Positions 18,429 through 27,491 of a DNA stretch of 33,350 nt are shown in pieces (positions within the stretch are counted from its first letter, which is position 1; each line of letters begins with the position of its first letter). The notes below the pieces were generated by a model. It did no database searches and was not told the origin of the DNA. It saw only the letters and a list, made by a program, of their open reading frames with translations. The stretch is from NCBI RefSeq assembly GCF_000613305.1, contig NZ_BAIO01000006.1:1-33350 (forward strand), written 5' to 3'. Origin of the DNA: Komagataeibacter kakiaceti JCM 25156. Lineage in GTDB: Bacteria; Pseudomonadota; Alphaproteobacteria; Acetobacterales; Acetobacteraceae. The position numbers were made by a program, and so were the translations under genes.

Positions 18429-20528
18429 ATGATCCTATTCCGTAATCTGCTGATTGCTTCCACCACGTTGATGACCATGGGGGTTGTAGTGGCGCGTGCC
18501 GATGATTCAGTCAGACAGCACGCGCCGCAAAAACAGTCCGCCAACCAGTACGTCATCGAGAATAAAAAATCGAAAGCCGTTGTTTCGTTGGGGGATACGG
18601 GTCTTCCCGAACTGATCAGCGTCAGTGCAGCCCGTCGGCCGACCTCCACCGATGATATCGGCACCAGCATGACCATCATCACGGAAAAGCAGATCCAGAC
18701 CCAGCAGCGGCGCAGCCTGACGGATATTCTGGCACGCCAACCGGGCCTGAACGTGGTCCAGACAGGCGGCCCAGGGGGCACGTCATCCATTTTCATGCGT
18801 GGTAATAATTCCAACGAGGTCAAGGTCCGCCTGGATGGCATGGACATCAATGACGGAAGTTCCACCAATGGCATGTTCGATGCCGGTCAGTTTGTAACCG
18901 ACGGCATGGGCCGGATCGAGATACTGCGTGGGCCTCAGAGCGGCCTGTACGGCGCCGACGCCATGGCGGGGGTTATCGACATTACCACGGCACAGGGGCA
19001 GGGCCGTTTCAAGCCGTTTGTCCGTATCGAAGGCGGTGGGTATGGTACCTTCAATCAGACCTTTGGCGCACGCGGCAGCAAGGGACGTTTTCATTATAAT
19101 GTAGAATTCTCCCATTACCGGATGGATGGGTTCAACAATATCCCTTCCTATATCGAGCGTTATTATGGGGCCAACCGGCAGCAGCGGCATGAAGGCAACC
19201 GGAATGACAACCGTGGCGTCAATATCAGGCTGGGTTATGACGTCACCCATAATTTCGATCTTGGCCTGACCGCACGGCTGATACAGAGCAATTATCATTC
19301 CTACTCTCTGTATGACCTGCAAAGTGAAAATCTGTATGGTGATAAGGGTGTGCGGGAACAGAACAACCAGAACGAGGCCATCGTGCGCGGGACGGCCCAT
19401 CTGGTTTCCTTTCACGGGCTTTTTGATCAGGTGCTTGGCCTTGGCTACATGACCAACCGCAACCGCTGGACGGAGACGGGCACGAGTTACGGCAGCCCGG
19501 TCAATCCAGACCCGGATTATTACCGTTCCAGCCGACTTAAGGTGGACTGGCACGGCACGTTCAATTTCAAGCAGTATGGCCAGCTTCTGATCGGTGCCGA
19601 ACATTTCCATGATACGTTCAATACCAGCCATACGGCCTCAAGCATGTGGGACAGCGGATACGATACATCCGCCAGCATGGATACGACCGCAGGTTACGGG
19701 CAGTATCAGGGGAACTGGAACCATATTCTGTATGGTGCGGCCAATATTCGCTATGATGCCAATTCGCGCTACGGCAACCACGTGACATGGCGCGTGGCCC
19801 CGGCAATCCATGTGCCGGGCACCGGAACCATCATCAAGGCCAGCGCCGGTTCCGGTTTTCATGGTCCTTCGCTGTATCAGTTATTCGCAAATCAGGTGGG
19901 TGTGGGTTATTCGGAAAAGGGCAATCCCAACCTGAAGGCGGAACAGTTGATCGGCTATGACGCGGGTGTTGAGCAGAAACTGCTGCATGACCGTCTGAAT
20001 TTCGGCGCAACCTGGTATGACAACCGGGTCAGGAACCTGATCCAGTCCTCGCTTTCGATTGATTCATCATATGACTACAACTACTCCTACGCCAATGTGG
20101 CGAAGGCGCGGATGTATGGTGTGGAAGCCTTCCTGAACTGGAAGGCGCTGAGCAATCTGGAATTTAACCTGAGCTATACCTGGACCCACGCCCGGGATGA
20201 GACGAACGACGTCCAGTTGCAACGCCGTCCCCAGCACAAGTTTAATTTCAATACGACATGGACCCCCATTCGCGACCTGACCTTTTCGGGCAATATCCTG
20301 TATACCAGTGGCTGGCGTGATCTGCCGGTTATTGGCAGCGAGTCCTGCAGCACATGCGCCAAGGGGCATGGTTATTTCACCATCGACGTGGCTGCCAATT
20401 ACAAAATCAACCGCTACGTTTCCGTCTATGCCCGCGCCGACAACCTGCTGAACCGCCAGTTCGAGGATCCCATCGGCTATCTGCAGCCTGGTCGCGCCGG
20501 TTATGGCGGCTTCATGCTGAATTATTGA
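18429..20528 (+). CDS. btuB: BtuB, TonB-dependent cobalamin outer-membrane receptor
   Basis: A 699-residue outer-membrane receptor. It has a signal peptide (NLLIASTTLMTMGVVVARA, cleavage near residue 24), a TonB-box-like ELISVSA near residue 58, and a plug domain with ILARQPGLNVVQTGG, FMRGNNSNEVKVRLDGM and RIEILRGPQSGLYGADAMAG. A 22-strand-type barrel follows, ending in the tyrosine of GYGGFMLNY. Cobalamin specificity rests on the riboswitch and on the btuF-btuC-btuD genes that follow at once (the btuF start is two bases after the stop). The start at 18429 has only a weak ribosome site, and a possible small reading frame (18341-18445) overlaps it, so translation may be coupled. Confidence 0.93.
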   Translation: MILFRNLLIASTTLMTMGVVVARADDSVRQHAPQKQSANQYVIENKKSKAVVSLGDTGLPELISVSAARRPTSTDDIGTSMTIITEKQIQTQQRRSLTDILARQPGLNVVQTGGPGGTSSIFMRGNNSNEVKVRLDGMDINDGSSTNGMFDAGQFVTDGMGRIEILRGPQSGLYGADAMAGVIDITTAQGQGRFKPFVRIEGGGYGTFNQTFGARGSKGRFHYNVEFSHYRMDGFNNIPSYIERYYGANRQQRHEGNRNDNRGVNIRLGYDVTHNFDLGLTARLIQSNYHSYSLYDLQSENLYGDKGVREQNNQNEAIVRGTAHLVSFHGLFDQVLGLGYMTNRNRWTETGTSYGSPVNPDPDYYRSSRLKVDWHGTFNFKQYGQLLIGAEHFHDTFNTSHTASSMWDSGYDTSASMDTTAGYGQYQGNWNHILYGAANIRYDANSRYGNHVTWRVAPAIHVPGTGTIIKASAGSGFHGPSLYQLFANQVGVGYSEKGNPNLKAEQLIGYDAGVEQKLLHDRLNFGATWYDNRVRNLIQSSLSIDSSYDYNYSYANVAKARMYGVEAFLNWKALSNLEFNLSYTWTHARDETNDVQLQRRPQHKFNFNTTWTPIRDLTFSGNILYTSGWRDLPVIGSESCSTCAKGHGYFTIDVAANYKINRYVSVYARADNLLNRQFEDPIGYLQPGRAGYGGFMLNY

Positions 20529-20529
20529 C

Positions 20530-21369
20530 ATGAAAAGCGTGGTCGCAGGGATGATGGCCGGTTTCCTTGCCTGTGTCCCGTTGGCACCGGCATGGGCTCT
20601 CCCGCGCGTGGCTTCGCTTAATCTCTGCACCGACCAGTTGTTGCTGCTGCTGGCCGAACCGGGCCAGATCGTCGGTATTACGCCGCTCGCCCGGGATTGC
20701 TGGAGCGCGGTGCTGTGCGAACAGGCACGACAGGCTCCCGTATTGCGACCCACGGCGGAAAGCATCGTGGCATCCCATCCCGATGTCGTGCTGGGTGGCA
20801 TCTATACCGCGGCCGTCGCGATGCAGGCGGGGCGGGAAGGGGGCGCACAGGTTGTAGCCCTGCCACCCGCCCAATCCCTGACGGATATTCCGGTCCAGAT
20901 CATGACGGTCGCCAACGCCATCGGCGTTCCTGAGCGTGGGCAGCAACTGGCTATGGCCTTTGCCACGCGCCTGGCCTCCCTTTCGGTCGAGCCTGGTTCC
21001 ACCGATCCCACAGCAGCCGTCTATGCGGCCAACGGCTTTGTCACCCATAAGGGCTCGCTTCCGGATGATGTCCTTGCCCATGCCGGCTTTCGTAATTACG
21101 CAACGATCATGGGGCACCAGTCATCTTCCCGTTTTTCCATGGAACTGCTGATTGCACGGCCACCCGATCTCCTGATCCTTGACCGTTCGGGGAAGGGAAC
21201 GTCCCTTGCACAGTCCATGCTGGATCACCCGGCGTTGAAGCAGGCCTTTGCCGGGCCGCATCATCTGGATCTGCCCGCACGGCTTTGGTTGTGTGGCCTG
21301 CCACAGACACTGGATAGTGTCGTCATGCTGCGTAACGCACGGCACAACCTTGAAATGTCCGCCCCATGA
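20530..21369 (+). CDS. btuF: BtuF-like periplasmic cobalamin-binding protein
   Basis: A 279-residue substrate-binding protein of the helical-backbone metal/corrinoid class. The signal peptide is MKSVVAGMMAGFLACVPLAPAWA (cleavage near residue 23). PRVASLNLCTDQLLLLL, ITPLARDC, SIVASHPDVVLGG and PPDLLILDR follow the usual two-lobe order. It should carry cobalamin from BtuB to BtuC in the periplasm. The stop overlaps the btuC start (ATGA). Confidence 0.88.
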   Translation: MKSVVAGMMAGFLACVPLAPAWALPRVASLNLCTDQLLLLLAEPGQIVGITPLARDCWSAVLCEQARQAPVLRPTAESIVASHPDVVLGGIYTAAVAMQAGREGGAQVVALPPAQSLTDIPVQIMTVANAIGVPERGQQLAMAFATRLASLSVEPGSTDPTAAVYAANGFVTHKGSLPDDVLAHAGFRNYATIMGHQSSSRFSMELLIARPPDLLILDRSGKGTSLAQSMLDHPALKQAFAGPHHLDLPARLWLCGLPQTLDSVVMLRNARHNLEMSAP

Positions 21370-22373
21370 AACCTGCCCATCAAACCATGCTGCTGAACGT
21401 CATGCTTCTGGCTGGTGTCATGGGGCTGTTTGTTACCTCGCTCATGTGGGGAGAAACCCGCATCATGTTTTCACATGCACTGGCGGACCTGCTGGCCGGG
21501 CGGCATACCGCAGGCGCGATCATTGTGGAGCGCCTGCGCCTGCCGCGTACCCTGCTGGCCATCCTGGTGGGCGGGACGCTTGGCCTGTCGGGGGCGGTTC
21601 TGCAGGGCTATCTACGCAATCCGCTGGCCGATCCCGGCATCCTGGGGGTATCAGGTGGAGCGGCACTTGGGGCGGTCAGCGTGTTCTATACCGGCCTCAT
21701 GCAGGTGTCCATCGCGGCCCTGCCGCTGGGTGGGCTGACGGGGGCGCTGTGTGCGGCGGCCGTGCTGATGGGACTGGTGGGACGTGGTGGCACGCTGGTG
21801 CTGCTGCTGGCGGGGGCTGCACTCAGCAGTTTTGCCGCAGCCCTGACAGCACTGGTGCTGAACCTTGTGCCCAGCCCCTATGCGTCATTCGAGATCATGC
21901 ACTGGCTCATGGGGTCATTGACGGACCGGACCTTTACCCATGTCTGGATCTGCCTGCCGGGTGTGGTGTGTGGCACGCTGCTCATGCTGTCCGCGGGGCG
22001 TGCGCTGGATGCGCTGACATTGGGGGAGGATGTGGCCGCAAGCCTTGGCTTCCAGCTGCATGGCCCGCGCGGCGTCCAGACGCGTATCGTGCTGGGCGCG
22101 GCGCTAGCCGTCGGCTCATGCGTGGCGGTTTCAGGAGCGATCGGCTTTGTGGGGCTGGTGGTGCCACATCTGTTGCGGCCGCTTGTGGGATATCAGCCAT
22201 CGCGTCTGCTCCTGCCGTCATTTCTGGGGGGAGGCCTGCTGCTGCTGCTGGCGGATATGGTGGTGCGTGTGGTGGCGGTCGGGCCTGAACTGCAACTGGG
22301 TGTGCTAACGGCACTGGTGGGCGCACCGGTTTTCTTCGCCCGCGTCATCATGCTGAAAAGAACCGTGTCATGA
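21366..22373 (+). CDS. btuC: BtuC, cobalamin ABC transporter permease (FecCD family)
   Basis: A 335-residue inner-membrane permease with about nine to ten membrane segments. Family marks are RLPRTLLAILVGGTLGLSGAVLQG, given in parts as RLPRTLLA and GLSGAVLQG, then RNPLADPGILGVSGGAALGA, and SGAIGFVGLVVPHLLR near residue 255, which forms the contact with the ATPase. It forms a dimer with two BtuD subunits. The ATGA overlaps at both ends fix the start and show tight coupling with btuF and btuD. Confidence 0.93.
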   Translation: MKPAHQTMLLNVMLLAGVMGLFVTSLMWGETRIMFSHALADLLAGRHTAGAIIVERLRLPRTLLAILVGGTLGLSGAVLQGYLRNPLADPGILGVSGGAALGAVSVFYTGLMQVSIAALPLGGLTGALCAAAVLMGLVGRGGTLVLLLAGAALSSFAAALTALVLNLVPSPYASFEIMHWLMGSLTDRTFTHVWICLPGVVCGTLLMLSAGRALDALTLGEDVAASLGFQLHGPRGVQTRIVLGAALAVGSCVAVSGAIGFVGLVVPHLLRPLVGYQPSRLLLPSFLGGGLLLLLADMVVRVVAVGPELQLGVLTALVGAPVFFARVIMLKRTVS

Positions 22374-23128
22374 TCCTGCTGCAGGCACGCGACGTGTCGC
22401 TCCGGCGCGGGGATCGGGCTGTCGTCTCGGCCGCGTCCCTGACCCTTGCGCAGGGACGGGTCATTGGCCTGATCGGGCCGAATGGCGCGGGGAAAAGTAC
22501 CTTCATGCGCCTGCTGGCGGGGCTGGAGGCACCCGATCATGGGGATGTCCGGATTCTTGATCGCAGCATGGGCCAGATCTCTTCCGCGCTGCGCGCCCGG
22601 CAACTTGCCTTCATCCCCCAGGACGGGGGGACGCCGCCACCCATGCCGGTGCGTGCGCTGGTCGCACTCGGACGCCTGCCGCATGGGCAGGCGGGCGACC
22701 ATGCCGTCCGTCACCCGGCGGTGGGCCACGCCCTTGATGTCACCGGCTTGCAGGACCTGTGCGCCCGTCCGGCCAGCCACCTGTCAGGCGGGGAGCGGGC
22801 TCGCATGAATCTGGCGCGTGCGCTGGCGACCGATACGCCGGTCATACTGGCGGACGAGCCGATTGCGGCGCTCGATCCCGCTCATGCCCTGTCCATGATG
22901 CATCTGTTCCGCCAGCAGGCAGGGCAGGGAAAGGGGATCGTCGTCGTGCTGCATGATCTGGTTCTGGCGACCCGTTTCTGCGATGAACTGGTGCTGATGG
23001 ATGATGGCGCCGTCATCCGCCATGGCCCGGCCCTGCAGGTGCTGGATGATGACATCATGCGCGTCGTGTACGGCGTAACGGTCCGGCGGGTCGAGGACGC
23101 GGTCCTTCCGTGGTCCCTGTGCCGCTAA
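22370..23128 (+). CDS. btuD: BtuD, cobalamin ABC transporter ATPase
   Basis: A 252-residue ABC ATPase powering cobalamin import. It has Walker A GPNGAGKST (about residues 37-45), the Q-loop region FIPQDGG, the signature LSGGERARMNLARAL (about 138-152), Walker B VILADEPIAALDP and the H-loop histidine in VVLHDL. It is the last gene of btuBFCD; riboswitch 4 begins about 70 bases after its stop, so the next module is a separate unit. Confidence 0.93.
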   Translation: MILLQARDVSLRRGDRAVVSAASLTLAQGRVIGLIGPNGAGKSTFMRLLAGLEAPDHGDVRILDRSMGQISSALRARQLAFIPQDGGTPPPMPVRALVALGRLPHGQAGDHAVRHPAVGHALDVTGLQDLCARPASHLSGGERARMNLARALATDTPVILADEPIAALDPAHALSMMHLFRQQAGQGKGIVVVLHDLVLATRFCDELVLMDDGAVIRHGPALQVLDDDIMRVVYGVTVRRVEDAVLPWSLCR

Positions 23129-23200
23129 CGTGTGCGGCCCGCTGGGACATCCTGCCCATGACACCTTGCGTCCGGCCGCTCGGTTCGGGCACAATGTTGT

Positions 23201-23454
23201 CTTATCAAGTCGATGGTCCCACGCGAGTGGGTTAATAGGGAACGCCGTCACGCTCCGGCCGGGTCATGAACCCGGGAGCCAAGTCGGAGGCTGCTCCCGC
23301 AACTGTAGGCGGTATGCCGCCGGTTCATTTCACCCGGACGGGGTGAGTCACTGTTTCCGAAAAGGAAATGGGAAGGCAGAACCGGCTGGCCATGATCCGT
23401 AAGCCAGGAGACCTGCCATCGTCATACATCAAGCCGTCGGACGGGATGTGCCGA
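23201..23454 (+). promoter_or_regulatory. Cobalamin riboswitch 4, upstream of the second MetE-N/Rieske module
   Basis: Shows AATAGGGAACGCCG, CTGCTCCCGCAACTGTAGGC, GTCACTG, GGGAAGGC and a consensus B12 box AGCCAGGAGACCTGCC (23402-23417). The hairpin TCGG-ACGGG loop-CCGA (23437-23454) is followed directly by the ribosome site GGCGGGAG (23457-23464), six bases before the ATG. The first part (TATCAAGTCGATGGTCCC) resembles that of riboswitch 1, suggesting duplication. Confidence 0.95.
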
Positions 23455-23470
23455 AGGCGGGAGAAGCTTA

Positions 23471-24552
23471 ATGCCGGTATGGCAGAAAGCCGCGTGCCAT
23501 GATGGCACGACCGAAGGCGTGCCTGCGCGCCAGTATTCCATAGATCACTTCCCGAATATCGCCAGACTGCTTACGGCGACACTTGGTTTTCCCGATGCTG
23601 ATGAGATGCGTGGGGTGCGATGCCAGCACGCGGCAGGCATTTCCCATATCGCTACGGCCAATAGCCCATGGCGGGACAGAGTTGTGCAGACTGCCCGCAT
23701 GTTTGGCGTGGGCACCGACAATACAGTCACAGCCTGTGATCCGATGCACGGCAATTACAGAAAGCCCATCCTCAGACCGGGGCAGGCGTTCCATCTTGCG
23801 CGCAACTGGCCCCGCGACGCATTTCTTGCAGCGGAACAACTGGGTATCAGCACCCGGCCTGTTCTGCTGGGGCCGGTCAGTTTCCTTGCGTTATGCGGCA
23901 TGACAAAGGGAGACAGTGTCGGCCAGGGACTGATGCGCCTGCTACCCGCCTATATTGAATGCTTCGAACAACTGAACAACGCGGGATGCTTCTGGATCCA
24001 GATTGATGAGCCAATCCTTGCCCATCCTGGCCTGCCCGCAGCCACGCTGACCCATATGGATGTTGCCTGGCATGTCCTCAGTGAAGCATCAAGGGGCACT
24101 TCACTTGTTCTGGTCGGAGGGAGCGGGGGCTTCGGGCGACATCTTCCTTTCGTGCTGCAGCTACCTTTTGGCGGCCTGCATGTGGACGTTGTGCATGGCT
24201 ATCGCGATTTCCCGTATGTCCTGCAGCATTTCCCGGCGCATCACTGGCTCTCGCTGGGGCTGGTCGATAGCTGCAGCGCGGCGCTACCCACATCAGCATG
24301 GCGCACGGCATCGTGGAACAGACGCTGCGTTCGCATCGGCCGGATCGTCTCATGATCGCGCCATCGGGTGCGCTAAGTGACAGCAATGCCCTGACCGATC
24401 CGGACATTACGAACGTCCTGCCGCAGAAAATGTCCGAAATCGTGGCCGTAGCCAGCCGACGCACGATAGCACGTCGCAGCGCATCCATCCGCGACTTTTG
24501 CGAAAATGATATCCGTTTTGTCCCATGCGCTGATAACAGCGTGAGACATTGA
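23471..24552 (+). CDS. Stand-alone MetE N-terminal-domain-like protein (copy 2, one frameshift)
   Basis: A paralogue of the 12661 gene. ATG 23471 has a clear ribosome site. Segments shared with the N-terminal barrel of MetE are RPVLLGPVSFLALCG, MRLLPAYIECFEQL-x-NAGCFWIQIDEPIL, GGLHVDVVHGYRDFPYVL, WLSLGLVDS and RLMIAPSGAL. One missing base near 24296 splits it; repair gives about 360 residues, close to the full N-terminal domain of MetE and no more. The HxC...E...C zinc site of the catalytic half is absent. The positions that in MetE read KWFDTNYHY are replaced by AFHLARNWPRDAF. The Rieske gene follows seven bases later, so this is an operon. Function unknown. Confidence 0.78.
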
Positions 24553-24559
24553 AAATATC

Positions 24560-25647
24560 ATGACAGGAAATACATCGAAAACAGCCGCCCTGGATGGGGC
24601 TGCTTTGCCACAACAGGACATCCGTCGTGTCCGCAGCAATCCGGATTTCTGGTATCCGGTTGCATGGTCTCGCGAGCTTCGTCGGGGCAGGGCGATTGGC
24701 GTACGGTACGCGGGGCAACCCATCGTGGTGGTCAGGCCCGAGGCCGGGGCCATCTTTGCGCTGGATGATGTTTGCCCCCACCGGCAGTTACCACTCAGCA
24801 AGGGAGAAGTGTGTGGAGATTTCATTCGCTGTGCATACCATGGACTGAAATACAGTCGGCGTGGCCAGTGTTTTTCCCCCGGCATGAAGCTGGAAAACGA
24901 ACCGCCACGACTGCGGACATGGGCATGCCGCGAGAAGGATGGTCTCATCTTTGTGTTCATGGGGGATCTGGAAAAATCCGATAGCATTGCGCTGCCGGAC
25001 TTTCCACGTGTCCGTGACCCCCATTACCGTACCCGCCGGTTTGGAAAAGTCGTGCAATGTCACTACAGCTTCATGCATGAAAACCTGATGGACATGAACC
25101 ACCAGATTCTGCACAGCCGACTGGTCGGAAGCATGAAGCCACGGTTTCTAGGCATGGATCGGGGTGAGGATTTTGTGGAGGCCCGCTATACCTTTGCCCG
25201 CACGTCTGGCAGGCAGCCGCTGAGCGAGGCTCTGATTTACGGGCAGCGTCGCAAGGATGGCCGGGATTTTGCCTATCGGGATGTCATGACCATCCGCACG
25301 CAGTATCCCTATCAGACATTGCGGATCGAGACGGAGGGGATTGATGAACCGGTCATGGAACTGTGGATTGCATATGTGCCACAGGACCGGGAAGAATTGA
25401 TCAACCGGGTATTTGGCCTGCTCTCCATACGCAGGTTGAAAATACCATTTTTACTGGATCTGGCGTGGCCGCTGCTGATCGCCTTTACGGAGCGTGTTTT
25501 CACAGAAGATCGCGAAATTGTTGAACTGGAGCAGCAGGCCTGGCGGGAGCAGGACGGCGACCGGAATCAGGAGGTCTTTCCAGTTATCATGCGCTGCGCC
25601 AACTGCTTATCCAGAATGGTATGCCGTCCCAGAAAGATATCGGATAA
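24560..25647 (+). CDS. Rieske non-heme iron oxygenase alpha-subunit-like protein (copy 2, 3' frameshift)
   Basis: A probable oxygenase. The Rieske motif is C72-P-H74, sixteen residues, C91-A-Y-H94; the mononuclear iron motif is N175-L-M-D178-M-N-H181-Q-I-L-H185. The last spacing is three residues between histidines, where four is usual. The domain order and size (about 362 residues) are like vanillate demethylase, pheophorbide oxygenase and similar single-component alpha subunits. Near 25590 one base is missing: restoring it gives VIMALRQLLIQNGMPSQKDIG and a stop at 25645-25647, which lines up with the end of copy 1; as written the frame runs on to 25813. No ferredoxin or reductase gene is adjacent. 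The B12 riboswitch implies use when cobalamin is low. Substrate unknown. Confidence 0.85.
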
Positions 25648-25717
25648 TAAACTGATAGACGCCCATGCCCCGTCTCAAGGCGCATGGGCATCTTCTCCTG
25701 ACCAGGCACCACGCAGA

Positions 25718-26191
25718 TCAGGTGCTCATTTTGCAGTTCGGGCCGATATGACCGCGATAAGGAAGCCATGTCTGTGTCTGTCCGAACATCGGAATCCCGA
25801 GATAGCCCCGTAACTTGAGTTGTCCGGACTGGTTAACCCACATGCGCGCTTGATACACATGATTGGTATTGGGGTCGAGAATGGACCCGTTCCACCGGTC
25901 TGGTTGATCCGGATCCGGCACGAAGTCCCGCAGCATGGGCAACCCACATTCCGAACGGCCCGTCTGGTCGCGTGGGATGTCATTACTATAGTTCAGGCCA
26001 ACCAGCTTTCCACACAGATGGTCGCCACACCGTGTGATCTCGAAAACACCCTTGTGATTTCTGGTGACCCATTGCCCCAGAACGGCGGGCGGAACTGTTG
26101 TCGCTGGAGGAACTTGTGCGTGAACAGCAGCCCCTCCAATCATGATACTGAGTATTAGCGAGACACAGGTTGCTTTTTGCGCAATATTCAT
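25718..26191 (-). CDS. Secreted DUF2147-like protein
   Basis: A 157-residue exported protein. From ATG 26191 (MNIAQKATCVSLILSIMIGG, a signal peptide cleaved near AVHAQ, residue 25) the mature part has VLGQWVTRNHKGVFEITRCG, HLCGKLVGL and the C-terminal KLRGYLGIPMFGQTQTW, the pattern of DUF2147. Its function is unknown; the protein is small, periplasmic or outer-membrane associated. Two cysteine pairs (RCGDHLCG, RSECG) could form disulfides. It is convergent with the Rieske gene. A start further upstream at 26236 is possible but would spoil the signal peptide. Confidence 0.8.
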   Translation of the reverse strand: MNIAQKATCVSLILSIMIGGAAVHAQVPPATTVPPAVLGQWVTRNHKGVFEITRCGDHLCGKLVGLNYSNDIPRDQTGRSECGLPMLRDFVPDPDQPDRWNGSILDPNTNHVYQARMWVNQSGQLKLRGYLGIPMFGQTQTWLPYRGHIGPNCKMST

Positions 26192-26244
26192 GATGTGTCT
26201 TTCGTCGCTTCGTACATGACTAAAATTATGGAACATCGGCGGAT

Positions 26245-26540
26245 CTATCGGAGAATTCGGATCGAAAAGCGCATGATTGATGCCCCGAGATGCGCGCCAT
26301 GGGAATGAGCGGCGAGGGTGCTATCTACGCCATGGACGTTTTCCATGATAGCCTTGTCGCGCCTGCTGCCCATTGCTGCACCGGCTTGAAGGGCCCAGTA
26401 AGGGTCTTCAGCAACATGCGGGCGTTTCAGGCCGGTTGTCAGAAACGCGCCGGTCCCGCGATGCTGCATCACGATGTTTCCGCCAGAAACAGGAAACATG
26501 GGGGGCATTGATCGGCCGCATTGGTCTTCCCATGACGCAT
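26245..26540 (-). CDS. Small unrecognised protein behind cobalamin riboswitch 5 (frameshift in a G6 run)
   Basis: Riboswitch 5 ends with the same hairpin and ribosome site (GGCAGGAG) as the others, placing the start at 26540: MRHGKTNAADQCPP. As written this stops after 23 residues. The run of six G at 26500-26505 (+ strand) lies just where the frame must change; a seventh base gives PMFPVSGGNIVMQHRGTGAF and an open frame to 26245, about 98 residues in all. The protein is rich in histidine near its end (ENVHGVDSTLAAHSHGAHLG), has no membrane segment and resembles no family I know. B12 control and the histidines make a cobalt or corrinoid role thinkable, nothing more. Confidence 0.45.
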
Positions 26541-26556
26541 GGGAAATCTCCTGCCT

Positions 26557-26805
26557 TCGGTGCATCCCGCCCGACGACGTGGTTTGCAGACGATGGCAGG
26601 TCTCCTGGCTCACGGATCATGGCCAGCCAGTTCATGCCTTCCCATTCCCCAAGGGAAACAGTGGCTCACCCGCAGGTGAACGAACTGGTGGCATACCGCA
26701 TACAGTTGCGGGAGCAGCCGCTGACTGGCTCCCGGAACAGAATTGTCCAGCCAGAGCGTTACAGCGTTCCCTTTTAACCCGCTCGCGCGGGGCCATCATC
26801 AATCA
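26557..26805 (-). promoter_or_regulatory. Cobalamin riboswitch 5 (- strand)
   Basis: Read on the - strand it has AAAAGGGAACGC, CTGCTCCCGCAACTGTATGC, GCCACTG, GGGAAGGC and a consensus B12 box AGCCAGGAGACCTGCC (26595-26610). The hairpin TCGG-GCGGG loop-CCGA (26557-26574) then stands directly before GGCAGGAG. It faces the small gene at 26540. Confidence 0.93.
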
Positions 26806-27005
26806 AGGGTCTCATTCCATTATGCGCGAAGTGAGAGGAACGCCCAATTCCTCGAAACGCGATGCCGGCCTGCATGGAACGAAGAGCTTGTTGATGCCAA
26901 TCAAACTTGTCGCTCCGATCCAATAAGTGTAGGTCACTCAGTGTCTTCATCTTCGAAACACGCGGGTGGGGATACGCGCCCGCGCGTTAGCCACTATGTT
27001 GTCAA

Positions 27006-27491
27006 TCAGGCGTTCGGGCTTGATGCGCTATACAAGTGCATGGCGGCGTCACGCGCGCCAATTGTCCATTGCGCGGAAATATAGGCCTGAAGCAAGGCCA
27101 TGAGCGCCTCGACCCCGTGCGTGTCCGATAAATCGCGGGCTGTATCCACATAGGCGAGAGCTTCTAATAGCAGGGGCGAAAACAGTTCCTCAAGATAGTC
27201 GCCCCGCGCCTTCGGCGCAGCGGGTAATCGGCCAGCGGAAGGTACCAGACGTAGGAATGTTTCAAATCCATCCGCACGAATGCGGTCTTCCGGATTGGGG
27301 GCAGGGAGTTCAGTCTTGGCTATTGCCTGAATTACATCTTCCCGCAGAGGTGCGGATTCCATAAGGCGGGATACCGAGACAGAACGCTGACGTCGCCGCT
27401 GTTGTATGAGAATAAAATCAGGCGAAGGGACGGGAGAGGCCATTTTTCGTTTCACCGGGAATCGGATCGGATTAACTGGAAAGATCTGCAT
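27006..27491 (-). CDS. Hypothetical protein, second gene of a pair
   Basis: A 161-residue protein of unknown role. It has a basic N-terminus (FPVKRK, QQRRRQR), a middle with RADGFETFLRLVPSAGRLP, and a helical C-terminal half (LEELFSPLLLEALAYVDTARDL, ALMALLQAYISAQW). Its start overlaps the end of the 27987 gene by twenty bases, so the two are probably translated together. No membrane segment and no recognised family. M17 (MASPVPSP) is an alternative start. Confidence 0.5.
   Translation of the reverse strand: MQIFPVNPIRFPVKRKMASPVPSPDFILIQQRRRQRSVSVSRLMESAPLREDVIQAIAKTELPAPNPEDRIRADGFETFLRLVPSAGRLPAAPKARGDYLEELFSPLLLEALAYVDTARDLSDTHGVEALMALLQAYISAQWTIGARDAAMHLYSASSPNA

Noticed and set aside
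25591..25813. C-terminal extension of Rieske copy 2
   Set aside because: The tail appears only because of a lost base near 25590; the repaired frame ends at 25647 in line with copy 1.
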